Notes: generated by a model from the letters alone, not told the origin. Positions 7,464 to 16,534 are shown, counted from the first letter of the stretch. The stretch: DNA of 33,642 nt from a bacterium (GCA_003554945.1 PWHN01000064.1:1-33642); one strand, 5' to 3'. A program made the numbers and translations.

Positions 7464-10016
7464 TTGAACGTTGTTGACATGATATTAAACCCCGCTGCAG
7501 CTAAGGCGGAAAACAGCCTCGAAAATCTATCGGATGGTTTCGCCAGCTCCCAATCAACGGGAGCGGACTCTACCAGCTTTTTGAATATTTTTGCCTCCAA
7601 ACTGCCCTCGCGTTTCAGCAATCTCTCCCAGGACGACCCTTTCGCTGAATTTTTCCAACCTGAACAAATTGAAGAGAGACGGGAACGTATTCGTGCGGTT
7701 GCGGAGCGTAGAAACCAAAATCGTCAAAGTTATGACAATGATAGTGATGAAACTGACTCCGCTGAAAAAACGGGTGAGTTTGATTTCTTTTTTGCGCAGT
7801 CAGAATCAGTAGAGATAAATTCAGGAGGTGATTCGTCCGACGAGGTTATATCGGAAATTACCGTGGAGGACTTAGAGTCTTTAGACGAGGAAGATTACGG
7901 GGAATTAAAGCAACAGCTCTCGGAGGAAAGCAGGGAGACACTGAAGAAAATCCGTGAAGACGAAATTAATCTGGAAGAACTTGAGGACAGGGAAGAGGTG
8001 GTCCGGTTAATAGAAGAGCTTCAAGAACTGGATATGTTAAACCTCCAGCCGGCATTTTTGTTTGAGTTTCTTGGCGATCTTTTCCAGGAAATATCAGAAC
8101 TGGATGCTGAATCTTTAGAAGATAACCCCGAACTGCTTGCAGACCTGGAGGAGAGCCTCGGTGATTTGACAGAAGAAATGAAAGAATTTGCCGCCGAAGC
8201 GCGCGAATTTTTGGAGGAGAGAATCGGCGAGGTGCTTGAGGAACTGGGGATAGATGAGGAACAGGTCGAGGAGTTTTTTGAAAAATTTGACGAAGAACAG
8301 CAGCAGACCCAGGTCCGGCTGGAAGAGCTACGAGAAAATATAAACCGCTTGCAGGAATTACTTGCCAAAGACGGATATGATTCTGACGAAGTTGCTAAGA
8401 AGTTAGAGCAAATTCAGACCGGGTTTGAAGAACTTGCCGAGAAAATATCAGAATCACACGACGAAGCTGAACAAATGACAGTGTCGGAGCTTCAGATGGA
8501 GGAGCTGCTAACCGACATCGCTGAGAAGCTCGAGGACTCTGAAGTGGCGCACCTCGTTGCTGAAAAAATGTCGGCCGCCGAGGAGCTCAAGGCTGACGAA
8601 GATCAAACTGGCGAGGAAATGAAGGATATTAACAGCGCGGAGACGAAGAAGCCGGAGGGAGAGGAAGCAGAGGCCCACGAAGAGTCGACAGGCGAAGATG
8701 ATAAAAAAGCTGCTCCAGGTGAGCAGGCAGCGGAAAAAGCGGAAGAAGAAAAAGATAAAAATGTAGATAAACAGGAAAAGAATGAATCTGCCTCGGATAG
8801 TGAAGAAAAACAAATAAGGCCAGCAGAGGATGAAAGTAAAAAGTCCGAAAATGAAAGTGAAAATGCTGAGGACAAAACTGGCGAGACAACCCGTAAAAAT
8901 GATGCAGAGGGAGAGGAAAAAAAGGCGGAAGAATCTGAAAAAAAAGACGAGGAGAGTGACTCAGCTCAAAATGCTTCAGAAAATAGCAAGAAGACGGATG
9001 ACTCGGAAGAGCATTCTGAACAATTTAAACCTGAGCCGGTCCAGCAGGAAAATCAGAGTAACGCCGCTTCATCAGCCTCTGATTCTTCGGGTGAGGAAGC
9101 TACGCCTGTAGATGCTGAGAACCAAATTGGCGCCGCCCGAGCGCCGACGAATACGATTAATGAAAACTCCTCTGAAGTTGTGCAAAATTTGGTCGAACAA
9201 ATTAGCGATAACATATCTGTTGATCGAGTTGAGTCGTCATTCAGCGCTGGTGTTGGGGCTGGAATTGAACCGGCGTCGTCAGCCGTAACAGAGGTAACAA
9301 CCGCGGAAGTCAAAGCCGAGGCCGCTGGTGAGCAAAGCAAACAACAGGGGCAAAATAATGTCGAGTTGGAAGCTCCGGAAGCGGAGAACCATTTTGAAGA
9401 GCTGCTGGAATACGAGTCTAACGCAGCTCAATCGGATCAGTTTGGCGGTGGTGAACAGGGTGAAGCGCACGCGGGAAACGGCAGTGAAATGACGTTTGAA
9501 TACAGGGGGCAGAACGAGGGCAGGGCTGACCAAACCGTTACCTCTTATGTCGATCAGGCAGCCAATCAGGAAAGAATTATTGAAGCAGAGGAATTAATTG
9601 ATCAGCTGACGGATAAGGCCAAAACGTTGCTTGAAGACGGTAAGCAGTCGATGCGTCTGCAGCTTGAACCCGAAGAACTGGGTGAGGTCAAGCTTGAGGT
9701 TGCCCTGGAGGGTGAAAAAGTTGGTGCCCGATTTCAGGTAGAAAACGAAAAAGTTGAAGAAAAATTACTCAACAACATGCGTGATCTTCAGCGCTCACTC
9801 CAAAATATAGGTCTGAAAGTTGACGACCTGAACATAACTAACATGGAGACGGACGATAATTCTGACTTTGAAGACTGGTTTCTAAACGAAGAGCTATCAG
9901 AAAGTCTCCGTGGTGGAGTAGGGTCTTCTGAGGATGAAGCTGAAGAGGGCGAAGTTGTGGACAACAGGCGCCAGCAGGTGCTGCCAGACTACAGCACAAT
10001 AGAGCTGCTGGCCTGA
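7464..10016 (+). CDS. fliK: FliK, hook-length control protein, very long and acidic
   Basis: FliK measures hook length during export and switches FlhB specificity. The conserved Flg_hook C-terminal domain is at about 718-800 (MRLQLEPEELGEVKLEVAL, then LLNNMRDLQRSLQNIGL). The protein is 850 residues, roughly twice the common 400-500. The extra length is a hugely acidic middle: helical Glu-rich segments at about 130-370 and a low-complexity E/K/S/D tract at about 370-540. Start is TTG at 7464 with AGGAG eight bases upstream; no ATG precedes it in frame. It stands between the motE-like gene and flgD as expected. Confidence 0.93.
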   Translation: MNVVDMILNPAAAKAENSLENLSDGFASSQSTGADSTSFLNIFASKLPSRFSNLSQDDPFAEFFQPEQIEERRERIRAVAERRNQNRQSYDNDSDETDSAEKTGEFDFFFAQSESVEINSGGDSSDEVISEITVEDLESLDEEDYGELKQQLSEESRETLKKIREDEINLEELEDREEVVRLIEELQELDMLNLQPAFLFEFLGDLFQEISELDAESLEDNPELLADLEESLGDLTEEMKEFAAEAREFLEERIGEVLEELGIDEEQVEEFFEKFDEEQQQTQVRLEELRENINRLQELLAKDGYDSDEVAKKLEQIQTGFEELAEKISESHDEAEQMTVSELQMEELLTDIAEKLEDSEVAHLVAEKMSAAEELKADEDQTGEEMKDINSAETKKPEGEEAEAHEESTGEDDKKAAPGEQAAEKAEEEKDKNVDKQEKNESASDSEEKQIRPAEDESKKSENESENAEDKTGETTRKNDAEGEEKKAEESEKKDEESDSAQNASENSKKTDDSEEHSEQFKPEPVQQENQSNAASSASDSSGEEATPVDAENQIGAARAPTNTINENSSEVVQNLVEQISDNISVDRVESSFSAGVGAGIEPASSAVTEVTTAEVKAEAAGEQSKQQGQNNVELEAPEAENHFEELLEYESNAAQSDQFGGGEQGEAHAGNGSEMTFEYRGQNEGRADQTVTSYVDQAANQERIIEAEELIDQLTDKAKTLLEDGKQSMRLQLEPEELGEVKLEVALEGEKVGARFQVENEKVEEKLLNNMRDLQRSLQNIGLKVDDLNITNMETDDNSDFEDWFLNEELSESLRGGVGSSEDEAEEGEVVDNRRQQVLPDYSTIELLA

Positions 10017-10073
10017 TTGTTACTGCAGAAAAATATTATTTAAAAAATCATTCGTATCTTTACCTTATTTTGT

Positions 10074-10101
10074 TAAATGTTTTGCTTGCTGCAGCCGATA
10101 A
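10074..10101 (+). promoter_or_regulatory. Sigma-28 type promoter upstream of flgD
   Basis: TAAA at 10074-10077, a 16-base spacer, then GCCGATAA at 10094-10101, which is the full flagellar sigma-28 -10 consensus. It ends 90 bp before the flgD start. Two other sites in the window (13949-13976 and 16597-16624) have the same spacer length, which supports all three. It would be recognised by the sigma factor encoded at 28487-29275. Confidence 0.65.
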
Positions 10102-10191
10102 TTTCAGTAGAGTTTACGGTTGATAGACTTGAGCCAAGGATGGCTTGAGAAAAATTTCCAGGGAGGACTGATAGCGTGAGGAGTGTTTAGA

Positions 10192-10833
10192 ATGCCTTTA
10201 GGTGGAATTGGAGACGCAGCAGCCGCAGCCGGTGAACAGGATTCAGCCGAGCAAAGACTGGCGGCTGTAACAGATGAAGAAGGCCCGAGCGAATTTATGA
10301 ACTTGTTGCTTGAACAGTTGAAACACCAGGACCCCATGGATCCCATGGACCAGTCTGAATTTATGAGTCAGACTGCTGAACTTACCTCAGTTGAAAAACT
10401 TACCTCAATTGCCGCTAATATTGAAGACATGGCCAACAATCAATCAACAGATGAATATCTCAGTCTGCTTGGCTCAACAGTTGATGTATACAAAATAGGG
10501 GAAAGCGACCCCGCCTCAGGTATGGTGAAAAGCGTTGAGTTCACAGAAGACGGAGCACTGATTAATGTGGGCGGCCAGTCGATAGAAACCGATGAAATTA
10601 TGGAAATTGCTGTTCCGGACGATCATGCCGCCGAACCGCCCCCCGAAGAGGAGACATCCTGGGAGGATTTACTTGACCAGTTAGATAACGACGAAGTAGT
10701 TGAGTTGCTTGAAGGATATGATGAAGAAGTGCTTCATCAGGCCTTTGGAACTGAAGATGCAGAGGCAATAGTAGAAAGTTATGATGATTCAGAGATAGCC
10801 GCTGTATTGGAGGAACTTGGCGCTGAATTTTAG
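10192..10833 (+). CDS. flgD: FlgD, hook cap protein with acidic C-terminal extension
   Basis: FlgD caps the growing hook and guides FlgE assembly. The N-terminal region carries the family hallmark (EFMNLLLEQLKHQDPMDPMD, then FMSQTAELTSVEKL), and residues about 85-140 look like the hook-cap beta region, shorter than in enterobacterial FlgD. The last 65 residues form an extra helical acidic region with repeated units of the type DxxVVELLEGYD / EAIVESYD / AVLEELG. ATG 10192 is chosen because GAGGAG lies eight bases upstream; a GTG at 10183 is in frame but poorly spaced. Gene follows a sigma-28 type promoter and precedes flgE. Confidence 0.93.
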   Translation: MPLGGIGDAAAAAGEQDSAEQRLAAVTDEEGPSEFMNLLLEQLKHQDPMDPMDQSEFMSQTAELTSVEKLTSIAANIEDMANNQSTDEYLSLLGSTVDVYKIGESDPASGMVKSVEFTEDGALINVGGQSIETDEIMEIAVPDDHAAEPPPEEETSWEDLLDQLDNDEVVELLEGYDEEVLHQAFGTEDAEAIVESYDDSEIAAVLEELGAEF

Positions 10834-10949
10834 CAGGTGATCTTTATACACGGTAGGGCCTCAGAGATATAGCTTTTAATACACCAGTAGATGACAAGTT
10901 GACATAGATTAAGATACAACACCAAACATACTAATGGAGGTAGCACAAA

Positions 10950-13796
10950 ATGGTCACACGTTCTCTCTTTACGGGAGTTAGCGGTTTACAGGCGCACATG
11001 GAACGAACGGATGTTATAGCCAATAACATTTCCAACATCAATACCCCCGGTTTCAAGAAATCCAACGTACAATTCTCTTCCTTTTTATCCCAGCGCGTCA
11101 CCGCCGGTTCAACGCCGGACGATGATCGCGGAGGAACCAATCCCGAGGAAATAGGTCTTGGGGTGCAGGTGGGGAGTATTAACAAAAACATGACTCAGGG
11201 TCAGCTTGAGCGCACCGGTGTGGGTACTGATCTTGCTATACAGGGCGAGGGTTTCTTTGCCACCCAGGAGGCAGGTTCAGGACGACAACTATACACAAGA
11301 GCCGGAGGTTTTGAGTTTGACCGCGATCAAAACCTGGTTGACCCGGCAACCGGTAATCTGGTTCTTGGCGACATGGTCAACGAGGATTTTGAGCTGGCAG
11401 ATATTGGCGATTCGCCTATGAAGATAGAGGCTTTTATGCGTTCCATGGACGCCGAAGCGACCACACAGATGGAATTTGCAGGTAATTTAAACGCTGACCA
11501 GGAAATCGGTATGGAATCCATTAGGGTTCGAAATTTTTCTCCTGGCGGATCAGAACAGTCCTCCGACATTCGCTTTGACTTTGAACGTTATCACCCGGAG
11601 GAAAGAATATACAAATTTGAAGCGGTCTGGGCCTCTAATCCGCCGGCAGGTCGTCAGGTTGGTAGTAAAGTTCGGGACCAAATAACCGGCGAAAATATGG
11701 AAGGTTTGGTTCGGCTGAATGAGGACGACTCAGTGGAAGGGGTCTACATGAACTCTGATAAAAGCGGTATGAATGGTGTCGGTAAAGTTGAAGTCTCCGC
11801 CGACAATTCGGCTGAATTTGAAATAAACGCCAATCAGATATATGCGCGTAACCAGTCGAGTATTTTTAACGATCTACCGGATCGAGCCGACGAGCCACCG
11901 CAGTTACGTATTCGCCGGATAAGTGACGAAGAACTGGATGAGATTGAGGAGCTAATAGACGATGCGGATGATATTGATGATCCGTCGGACATCCATCCTT
12001 CCTTACCAGCCGATATAGAAGACCTGGAAAATCCATTCACAGTAGAATGGTACGATGTTGAGGCGAGCTGGAATGAATTTACAGTGCGTGGTGAAGATGC
12101 CGATGAAGATGATGTCTTCATCCCAGTTCTTGGAGAATTTGAAGATCTAACTGAAGACGGGAACGGTTGGGACATGCACCGGACTGACGACAATGGTAAC
12201 TGGCGGACCGGTGAGTTCCGGATAGAAGAGGGTTTTGCCCGCGGCGTTGATTTTGATGAGCTGGCCGCTGACGACCAGATTTATTTTCAGATTAACCCGG
12301 GGACGGAACAGGGCATACTTGAGTGGGATGGTCAGATGGTTGGTGAGGAACCTCGCGACGACTTCCGCTGGGGGGGGAGAGAAGACGGCAATTATATAGC
12401 TCGTACTCCCCGGACCACGGAGGGGGACGGGACGCTGGACAGCGTCTATGTATATGACGAGAATGTGCTTGAGGATATCTCGAATACTACCCGGGGTATC
12501 AACGGTATTGAGAATAAAGAGTTTAGGATTGTATTTGATGAAGATGAAATAGAGGGTGATTTTGACGGCGATGAAGAATTTGAAGTTCAATTTTATCTGG
12601 AAGATGAAGATGATCCAGACGATGATCAGTGGGTCGGTTTCTTCCGTGGTAATACTAATAATGACCAGCGTTTGGTTATTGATGAAGATGTAATTGAAGG
12701 TGAGTATAATTTTGATGTAGATGATGATTTCCCATTTGATGCCGGAGCTGAAGTCGGTATTGAAATCGCCTCCGAAAACTGGTCGGGAACCGATGACGAC
12801 GACATAATGACGTTCACAGTCACCCGCGGACGTTCTACCGGTGAGGAGGAGAGAGCCTATTCCCTTATCAGGGATCGGGACGGTGAATACGGGTCAATGT
12901 TTTTGCCCAATGAAGGTGCTACCGCACCGACTTTCGAGCCGGATACGGTTGGATTGACTGATTATGAAGCCGATGGTGACACTGAAGATGTCACGATAAA
13001 TAGTGATGAGCGTATACAGGTGACGGCCTCCGCCGAAGCTTACGACTCGCAGGGGGCTCAACATACGCTAACTTATCGTTTTGAACGCCAGGATTCTAAC
13101 CGCTGGATGTGGCACGTGATGGATCCGGCACCCGAGGATAGCGATAACCCCCGTATGGCTGGATTCGGTATTCTTTCCTTCGATTCCCAGGGGGGAATGG
13201 AGACGGCCCGTTCGAGTAATTTCAACTCGCAGGTTGCCTTTCATCAGCCCCCGCCCGGTCCGGAAAACCAGGAACGTACTCCCAATGTCTTTTTCAATCC
13301 GCCCGAGGGAGAGCTGCAGCCGGACGAAGATGGCGAAATGGTTGGGGCCGACCCTGTCGTAGTCAGACCTGACATGACCGGGCTAACCCAGTATTCTGGA
13401 GAATCGGACGCTGAGATCGACGACCAGGACGGTCACGCCTCTGGTTCTCTTGAAGAGAAAAGCTTTGACGAAGATGGGTTCCTCAATGCCGCTTATGACA
13501 ACGGCGAGGACCGTATACTCGGGCGTATTTCACTGGCCCGATTCCGCAACCCCGAGGGACTTCAGTCCGAGGGAGGGACTTACTTTTCTACCAGCCCTAA
13601 CAGCGGTGAGGCAAGTCTTCGCTATCCCGGTCAGGGTGGACGGGGCACTCTCGCTCCCGGAACTCTTGAACGTTCTAACGTTGATATGTCCGAGGAATTT
13701 ACCATGCTTATCGCCACTCAGCGTGGATATCAGGCTAACTCAAGAACAATCTCCACAACTGACGAAATGATTATGGAACTACTGCAGTTGAGGTAA
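10950..13796 (+). CDS. flgE: FlgE, flagellar hook protein, giant acidic form
   Basis: The N-terminus (RSLFTGVSGLQAHMERTD, NNISNINTPGFK) and the C-terminus (GTLERSNVDMSEEFTML, TQRGYQANSRTISTTDEM) are textbook FlgE terminal helices that build the inner hook tube. Length is 948 residues against about 260-480 in most bacteria. About 500 residues of strongly Asp/Glu-rich, beta-type sequence lie between about 150 and 690; the usual conserved stretch AYDSQGAQHTLTYRF appears only near residue 695. A strong ribosome site (TGGAGG) precedes the ATG. The extra domains should project from the hook surface. The reading frame is intact, with no sign of fusion to a second gene. Confidence 0.95.
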   Translation: MVTRSLFTGVSGLQAHMERTDVIANNISNINTPGFKKSNVQFSSFLSQRVTAGSTPDDDRGGTNPEEIGLGVQVGSINKNMTQGQLERTGVGTDLAIQGEGFFATQEAGSGRQLYTRAGGFEFDRDQNLVDPATGNLVLGDMVNEDFELADIGDSPMKIEAFMRSMDAEATTQMEFAGNLNADQEIGMESIRVRNFSPGGSEQSSDIRFDFERYHPEERIYKFEAVWASNPPAGRQVGSKVRDQITGENMEGLVRLNEDDSVEGVYMNSDKSGMNGVGKVEVSADNSAEFEINANQIYARNQSSIFNDLPDRADEPPQLRIRRISDEELDEIEELIDDADDIDDPSDIHPSLPADIEDLENPFTVEWYDVEASWNEFTVRGEDADEDDVFIPVLGEFEDLTEDGNGWDMHRTDDNGNWRTGEFRIEEGFARGVDFDELAADDQIYFQINPGTEQGILEWDGQMVGEEPRDDFRWGGREDGNYIARTPRTTEGDGTLDSVYVYDENVLEDISNTTRGINGIENKEFRIVFDEDEIEGDFDGDEEFEVQFYLEDEDDPDDDQWVGFFRGNTNNDQRLVIDEDVIEGEYNFDVDDDFPFDAGAEVGIEIASENWSGTDDDDIMTFTVTRGRSTGEEERAYSLIRDRDGEYGSMFLPNEGATAPTFEPDTVGLTDYEADGDTEDVTINSDERIQVTASAEAYDSQGAQHTLTYRFERQDSNRWMWHVMDPAPEDSDNPRMAGFGILSFDSQGGMETARSSNFNSQVAFHQPPPGPENQERTPNVFFNPPEGELQPDEDGEMVGADPVVVRPDMTGLTQYSGESDAEIDDQDGHASGSLEEKSFDEDGFLNAAYDNGEDRILGRISLARFRNPEGLQSEGGTYFSTSPNSGEASLRYPGQGGRGTLAPGTLERSNVDMSEEFTMLIATQRGYQANSRTISTTDEMIMELLQLR

Positions 13797-13823
13797 TAAT
13801 ACAATCTTATCTTGACCGCACCA

Positions 13824-13892
13824 GGGCACCCGGCGTTCGGACTTGACAGATCCCTCAACTGCTCCGGCCGGCCGCCGGTTGCCCATTTTTTT
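13824..13892 (+). terminator. Probable rho-independent terminator after flgE
   Basis: GGGCACCCGGC (13824-13834) pairs with GCCGGTTGCCC (13874-13884) with one mismatch, enclosing a second GC-rich hairpin (CCGGCCGGCCGCCGG), and is followed at once by A and seven T (13886-13892). It would end the flgD-flgE transcript. The sigma-28 type promoter for flbD-motAB lies just downstream, which fits a transcript boundary here. Confidence 0.5.
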
Positions 13893-13948
13893 CACTCCCC
13901 GCCTTGATCTTAATCTTACTCATATCTTTGCGCCTTTGCGTTTCAGAT

Positions 13949-13976
13949 TAAAATTTCAATACCAATCTGCCGATGC
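13949..13976 (+). promoter_or_regulatory. Sigma-28 type promoter upstream of flbD-motA-motB
   Basis: TAAAATTT at 13949-13956 (consensus TAAAGTTT) and GCCGATGC at 13969-13976 (consensus GCCGATAA), with 16 bases between TAAA and GCCGAT as in the flgD site. Stator genes are classical late sigma-28 targets. It lies 115 bp before the chosen flbD start. Confidence 0.5.
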
Positions 13977-14091
13977 TATATAAAGGAGCCAACTTACTGT
14001 CGGCCCGGTAAAAGAGTGGAAATAAACTTATAGCAGTTTTAAGTTATAATATATGAGTGTGGGCAATCTTAACAAGCAAGAGGGTAATAAA

Positions 14092-14322
14092 TTGATCACT
14101 ACCACCCGGCTGGACGGCTCTAAACTTTACATCTCGCCCCATCAGATTGAATATATGGAAGAGACTCCTGACACTGTGATATATCTTGTGTCCGGGAAAA
14201 GGATAATAGTCAGGGAAAACAGCACCGAGATTATCGAAAAACTGATAAAATACTGGCAGGAAATTAATAGTCAAGTAACCTTAAAAACAGAAAAAACTGG
14301 AGAGGATAACCGATGGACTTAA
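14092..14322 (+). CDS. flbD: FlbD family small flagellar protein
   Basis: From TTG 14092 the product is 76 residues; the conserved FlbD core is ITTTRLDGSKLYISPHQIE, YMEETPDTVIYLVSGK and RIIVRENSTEIIEKLI, a small beta-rich fold. FlbD/SwrD proteins sit between flgE and motA in Firmicutes; in Bacillus subtilis SwrD raises motor torque. GAGGG lies seven bases before the TTG; an ATG at 14053 is in frame but has no ribosome site and would add a non-conserved leader. The 3' end overlaps motA by 10 bp. Confidence 0.88.
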   Translation: MITTTRLDGSKLYISPHQIEYMEETPDTVIYLVSGKRIIVRENSTEIIEKLIKYWQEINSQVTLKTEKTGEDNRWT

Positions 14323-15098
14323 GTAGTATAATTTCCATCATTGCCACACTTGCGGTAATTCTTATTGGAATGTGGATCGCCTCCGAAGGGGCGTTGATAA
14401 TGTTTGTTGACGCTGCCTCCTTTTTTATTGTAATTGGTGGCGGTCTCGGTGCCTTTTTTATCTCATATCCGTTAAATAAATGTCGTAAATTTCTATCTGT
14501 TCTGGGCGTGGTTGCAACCAGCCAGGATCTTGAGGTTAATGAAGTCAGACCGGTAATGGTTAGTTTCGCAGAAAAAGCCCGTCGTGAGGGGCTGCTTGCT
14601 CTGGAAGACGATCTGCAGGAGCTGGATGATGAGTTTTTGCGCAAGGGAATTCAGCTCGTAGTTGATGGAACTGACCCGGAGCTGGTCGAGCAGATCATGC
14701 GTACGGAGCTCGAGCAGATTGATCAGCGTCACGGCTTTGGCAACGGTGCTATGCTTCACATGGCCGGTTTGTTTCCGTCGCTGGGAATGATCGGGACATT
14801 GATCGGTCTGATTGTGGCACTGGCGCACCTGGATGACCCGGACGCCCTGGGACCAGCTATGGCTGTTGCTCTGCTTACTACTTTCTACGGCGCTGTTATG
14901 GCTAACGCTCTCTGTGCACCAATCGGGGAGCGGCTGAGCATAAAAAACGAAGAAGAAATTTTACAGAAAGAGCTTATGATTGAAGGTGTGCTTGCTATTC
15001 AGGCCGGTGAGAACCCGCGAATTGTTGAAGAAAAACTCAAGGCATTCCTTCCTGCCAGTCAGGTAATGAGTGAGGAAGCTGAAGAGGAGGAGGGTTAA
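14313..15098 (+). CDS. motA: MotA, flagellar stator channel subunit
   Basis: MotA forms, with MotB, the ion-driven stator. The 261-residue protein has four membrane segments (about 4-22, 32-52, 146-172, 180-202), a cytoplasmic loop with the charged FliG-contact positions (Arg90/Arg91 and Glu98) and the conserved prolines of the channel (Pro155 in GLFPSLGMIGTLIGLI; Pro181). Length is typical. It overlaps the end of flbD and is followed six bases later by motB. The ion used cannot be read with certainty; sodium would be expected in a halophile. Confidence 0.95.
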   Translation: MDLSSIISIIATLAVILIGMWIASEGALIMFVDAASFFIVIGGGLGAFFISYPLNKCRKFLSVLGVVATSQDLEVNEVRPVMVSFAEKARREGLLALEDDLQELDDEFLRKGIQLVVDGTDPELVEQIMRTELEQIDQRHGFGNGAMLHMAGLFPSLGMIGTLIGLIVALAHLDDPDALGPAMAVALLTTFYGAVMANALCAPIGERLSIKNEEEILQKELMIEGVLAIQAGENPRIVEEKLKAFLPASQVMSEEAEEEEG

Positions 15099-15104
15099 AA
15101 CAAG

Positions 15105-15824
15105 ATGGCCGACGACGATGCAAAAGCACAGGCGGCGATGGGAGAGGCGCGCTGGCTTACAACCTATGGCGACGCCATGACGCTTCTTCTAACCTTTTTT
15201 GTGCTCCTATTTGCCATGTCGACTATTGACGAGGAGACCTTTCAAATCGTCATAAGCTCTTTTCAGGGGGCTGTTGGTATAATGGAACGTGGTCGCACGT
15301 TGTCCCCTGCTGAGATGCTCGAGATGGGTGTTGATATAGAGGATTTGGCGGAGGAGGACGTGATCACCGAGGAGCAGGTGCCGGTTGAGCTGGCGGAGCA
15401 ACTTCAAGCTGATGAAGAAGAGATGGTTGAAATAGAGCACCGCGAAAGGGGACTGGTCATACAGGTCACTGACCGCTTGCTTTTTGATTCCGGCCAGGCC
15501 GATTTACTACCTGAAGGGGTTGAATTTCTGCATCGCGTTGCCGTCCTTCTAAACGCTCCCGACTATCGCGACCGACAGATACGTGTTGAAGGTCATACAG
15601 ACGATGTTCCGCCGACACGCTTTACCAGCAACTGGGAGCTTTCGGTTCTACGAGCAAAAAACGTTGTAGAAGCTTTTGTTGATGAAGTTGAGATAACTCC
15701 GGAGCGCCTTTCTGCTGTTGGTTTCGGGGAAACTCGACCGGTTGCTCCAAATGAAACAGAGGAGGGGCGAGCTGAGAACAGGCGTGTATCTATTGTCCTT
15801 CTCCGCGATGACCTTGACTCCTGA
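15105..15824 (+). CDS. motB: MotB, flagellar stator subunit with OmpA-like domain
   Basis: The 239-residue protein has a short cytoplasmic N-terminus, one membrane helix containing the ion-binding Asp23 (WLTTYGDAMTLLLTFFVLL), an acidic linker, and a C-terminal OmpA/MotB peptidoglycan-binding domain (IQVTDRLLFDSGQADLLPEG, GHTDDVPP, NWELSVLRA, GFGETRPVAPN, NRRVSIVLL). It anchors the stator to the cell wall. Start ATG 15105 follows motA closely. All key motifs are present. Confidence 0.96.
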   Translation: MADDDAKAQAAMGEARWLTTYGDAMTLLLTFFVLLFAMSTIDEETFQIVISSFQGAVGIMERGRTLSPAEMLEMGVDIEDLAEEDVITEEQVPVELAEQLQADEEEMVEIEHRERGLVIQVTDRLLFDSGQADLLPEGVEFLHRVAVLLNAPDYRDRQIRVEGHTDDVPPTRFTSNWELSVLRAKNVVEAFVDEVEITPERLSAVGFGETRPVAPNETEEGRAENRRVSIVLLRDDLDS

Positions 15825-15870
15825 CTCAAAACGTCCCTTTACTTTTGAACATGAAAAGATGTTAACTTTT

Positions 15871-15894
15871 ACACTTTCACACTTTCACACTTTT
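15871..15894. repeat. Three tandem copies of an 8-mer (ACACTTTC)
   Basis: ACACTTTC, ACACTTTC and ACACTTTT follow one another directly between motB and fliL. The array is bracketed by GTTAAC at 15861-15866 and again near 15900. It is a simple-sequence tract that could vary in copy number by slippage, and it lies about 40 bp upstream of the fliL start. Confidence 0.7.
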
Positions 15895-15934
15895 TTACTT
15901 GTTAACTTTAAACTGAACTTCTGGGGGTTTACCA

Positions 15935-16534
15935 ATGGCTGAAGAAGAAGAAGTTCTCGGCGAAGAAGAAGCGACTGCTACCGAAGACGAGGATAGTGGT
16001 GGAGGGGGTGGGCTCTCTGGATTATTTGATTTTTCCGGGGGGCTTTTGGATTCCTTTGTTATAAAGATTCTCGTCGGTGCTATAGCGGTAGTTGCCGTGG
16101 TTTTAATTGTTGTATTTGTTACCAACTGGACGTTAGAAAATATTATGATGGGTACGGATCCGGAAGCAACAGCGGCCGAGGCGGATGAAGATATAGACGA
16201 CGAAGTCGCCGCCGGCCCACTTGAAACGATGGCCCTGGATGAATTTATACTCACGCGGCGAGATCCACGCAGCGGCCGTATGCATACCTTCCAGATCGAG
16301 ATGTATCTTGCCTTTAATCCCGAGGGGGAGCGGGCTCTGCGGGAGGAACTCGACAAACGCCGTGCTCAGGTTCGCGATAGAATTTATAGCGTTCTTGGAG
16401 CGCGAGAAGTAGAAGAACTGGATTACGCCTACCAGGACCAGATTAAGGATGACCTGATTGTTGAGTTAAACAGAATCCTGCAGACCCGTCACCGTATTCA
16501 GGAGATTTACTTTACTCAGTTTGTAATCCAGTAA
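15935..16534 (+). CDS. fliL: FliL, stator-associated basal body protein
   Basis: FliL rings surround the MotB plug and support stator function. The 199-residue protein has an acidic, glycine-rich cytoplasmic leader (1-40), one membrane segment at about 42-62, and a C-terminal stomatin-like domain with the family features FQIEMYLAFNPEG and LREELDKRRAQVRDRIYSVL, ending EIYFTQFVIQ. GGGGG lies just upstream of the ATG. The N-terminal leader is longer than in most FliL proteins. The stop codon is embedded in the perfect palindrome CAGTAACGTTACTG. Confidence 0.92.
   Translation: MAEEEEVLGEEEATATEDEDSGGGGGLSGLFDFSGGLLDSFVIKILVGAIAVVAVVLIVVFVTNWTLENIMMGTDPEATAAEADEDIDDEVAAGPLETMALDEFILTRRDPRSGRMHTFQIEMYLAFNPEGERALREELDKRRAQVRDRIYSVLGAREVEELDYAYQDQIKDDLIVELNRILQTRHRIQEIYFTQFVIQ

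Noticed and set aside
8508-9111. Long open frames on the minus strand and in frame +1 within fliK
   Set aside because: They mirror the E/K-rich low-complexity codons of fliK (giving S/F/L-rich or K/R-rich proteins) and have no ribosome sites or domain pattern.
10899-10932. Perfect TTGACA upstream of flgE as a promoter
   Set aside because: No -10 hexamer at 16-18 bases; the nearest TATACT-like sequence is 22 bases away.
11834-12590. Minus-strand open frames inside flgE
   Set aside because: Shadow of Asp/Glu-rich codons, giving Ser- or Ile/Phe-rich products without features.
13928-13946. CTTTGCGCCTTTGCG as a regulatory direct repeat near the flbD promoter
   Set aside because: This string looks like a remnant of a widespread dispersed repeat, and lies upstream of the -35 with no palindrome.
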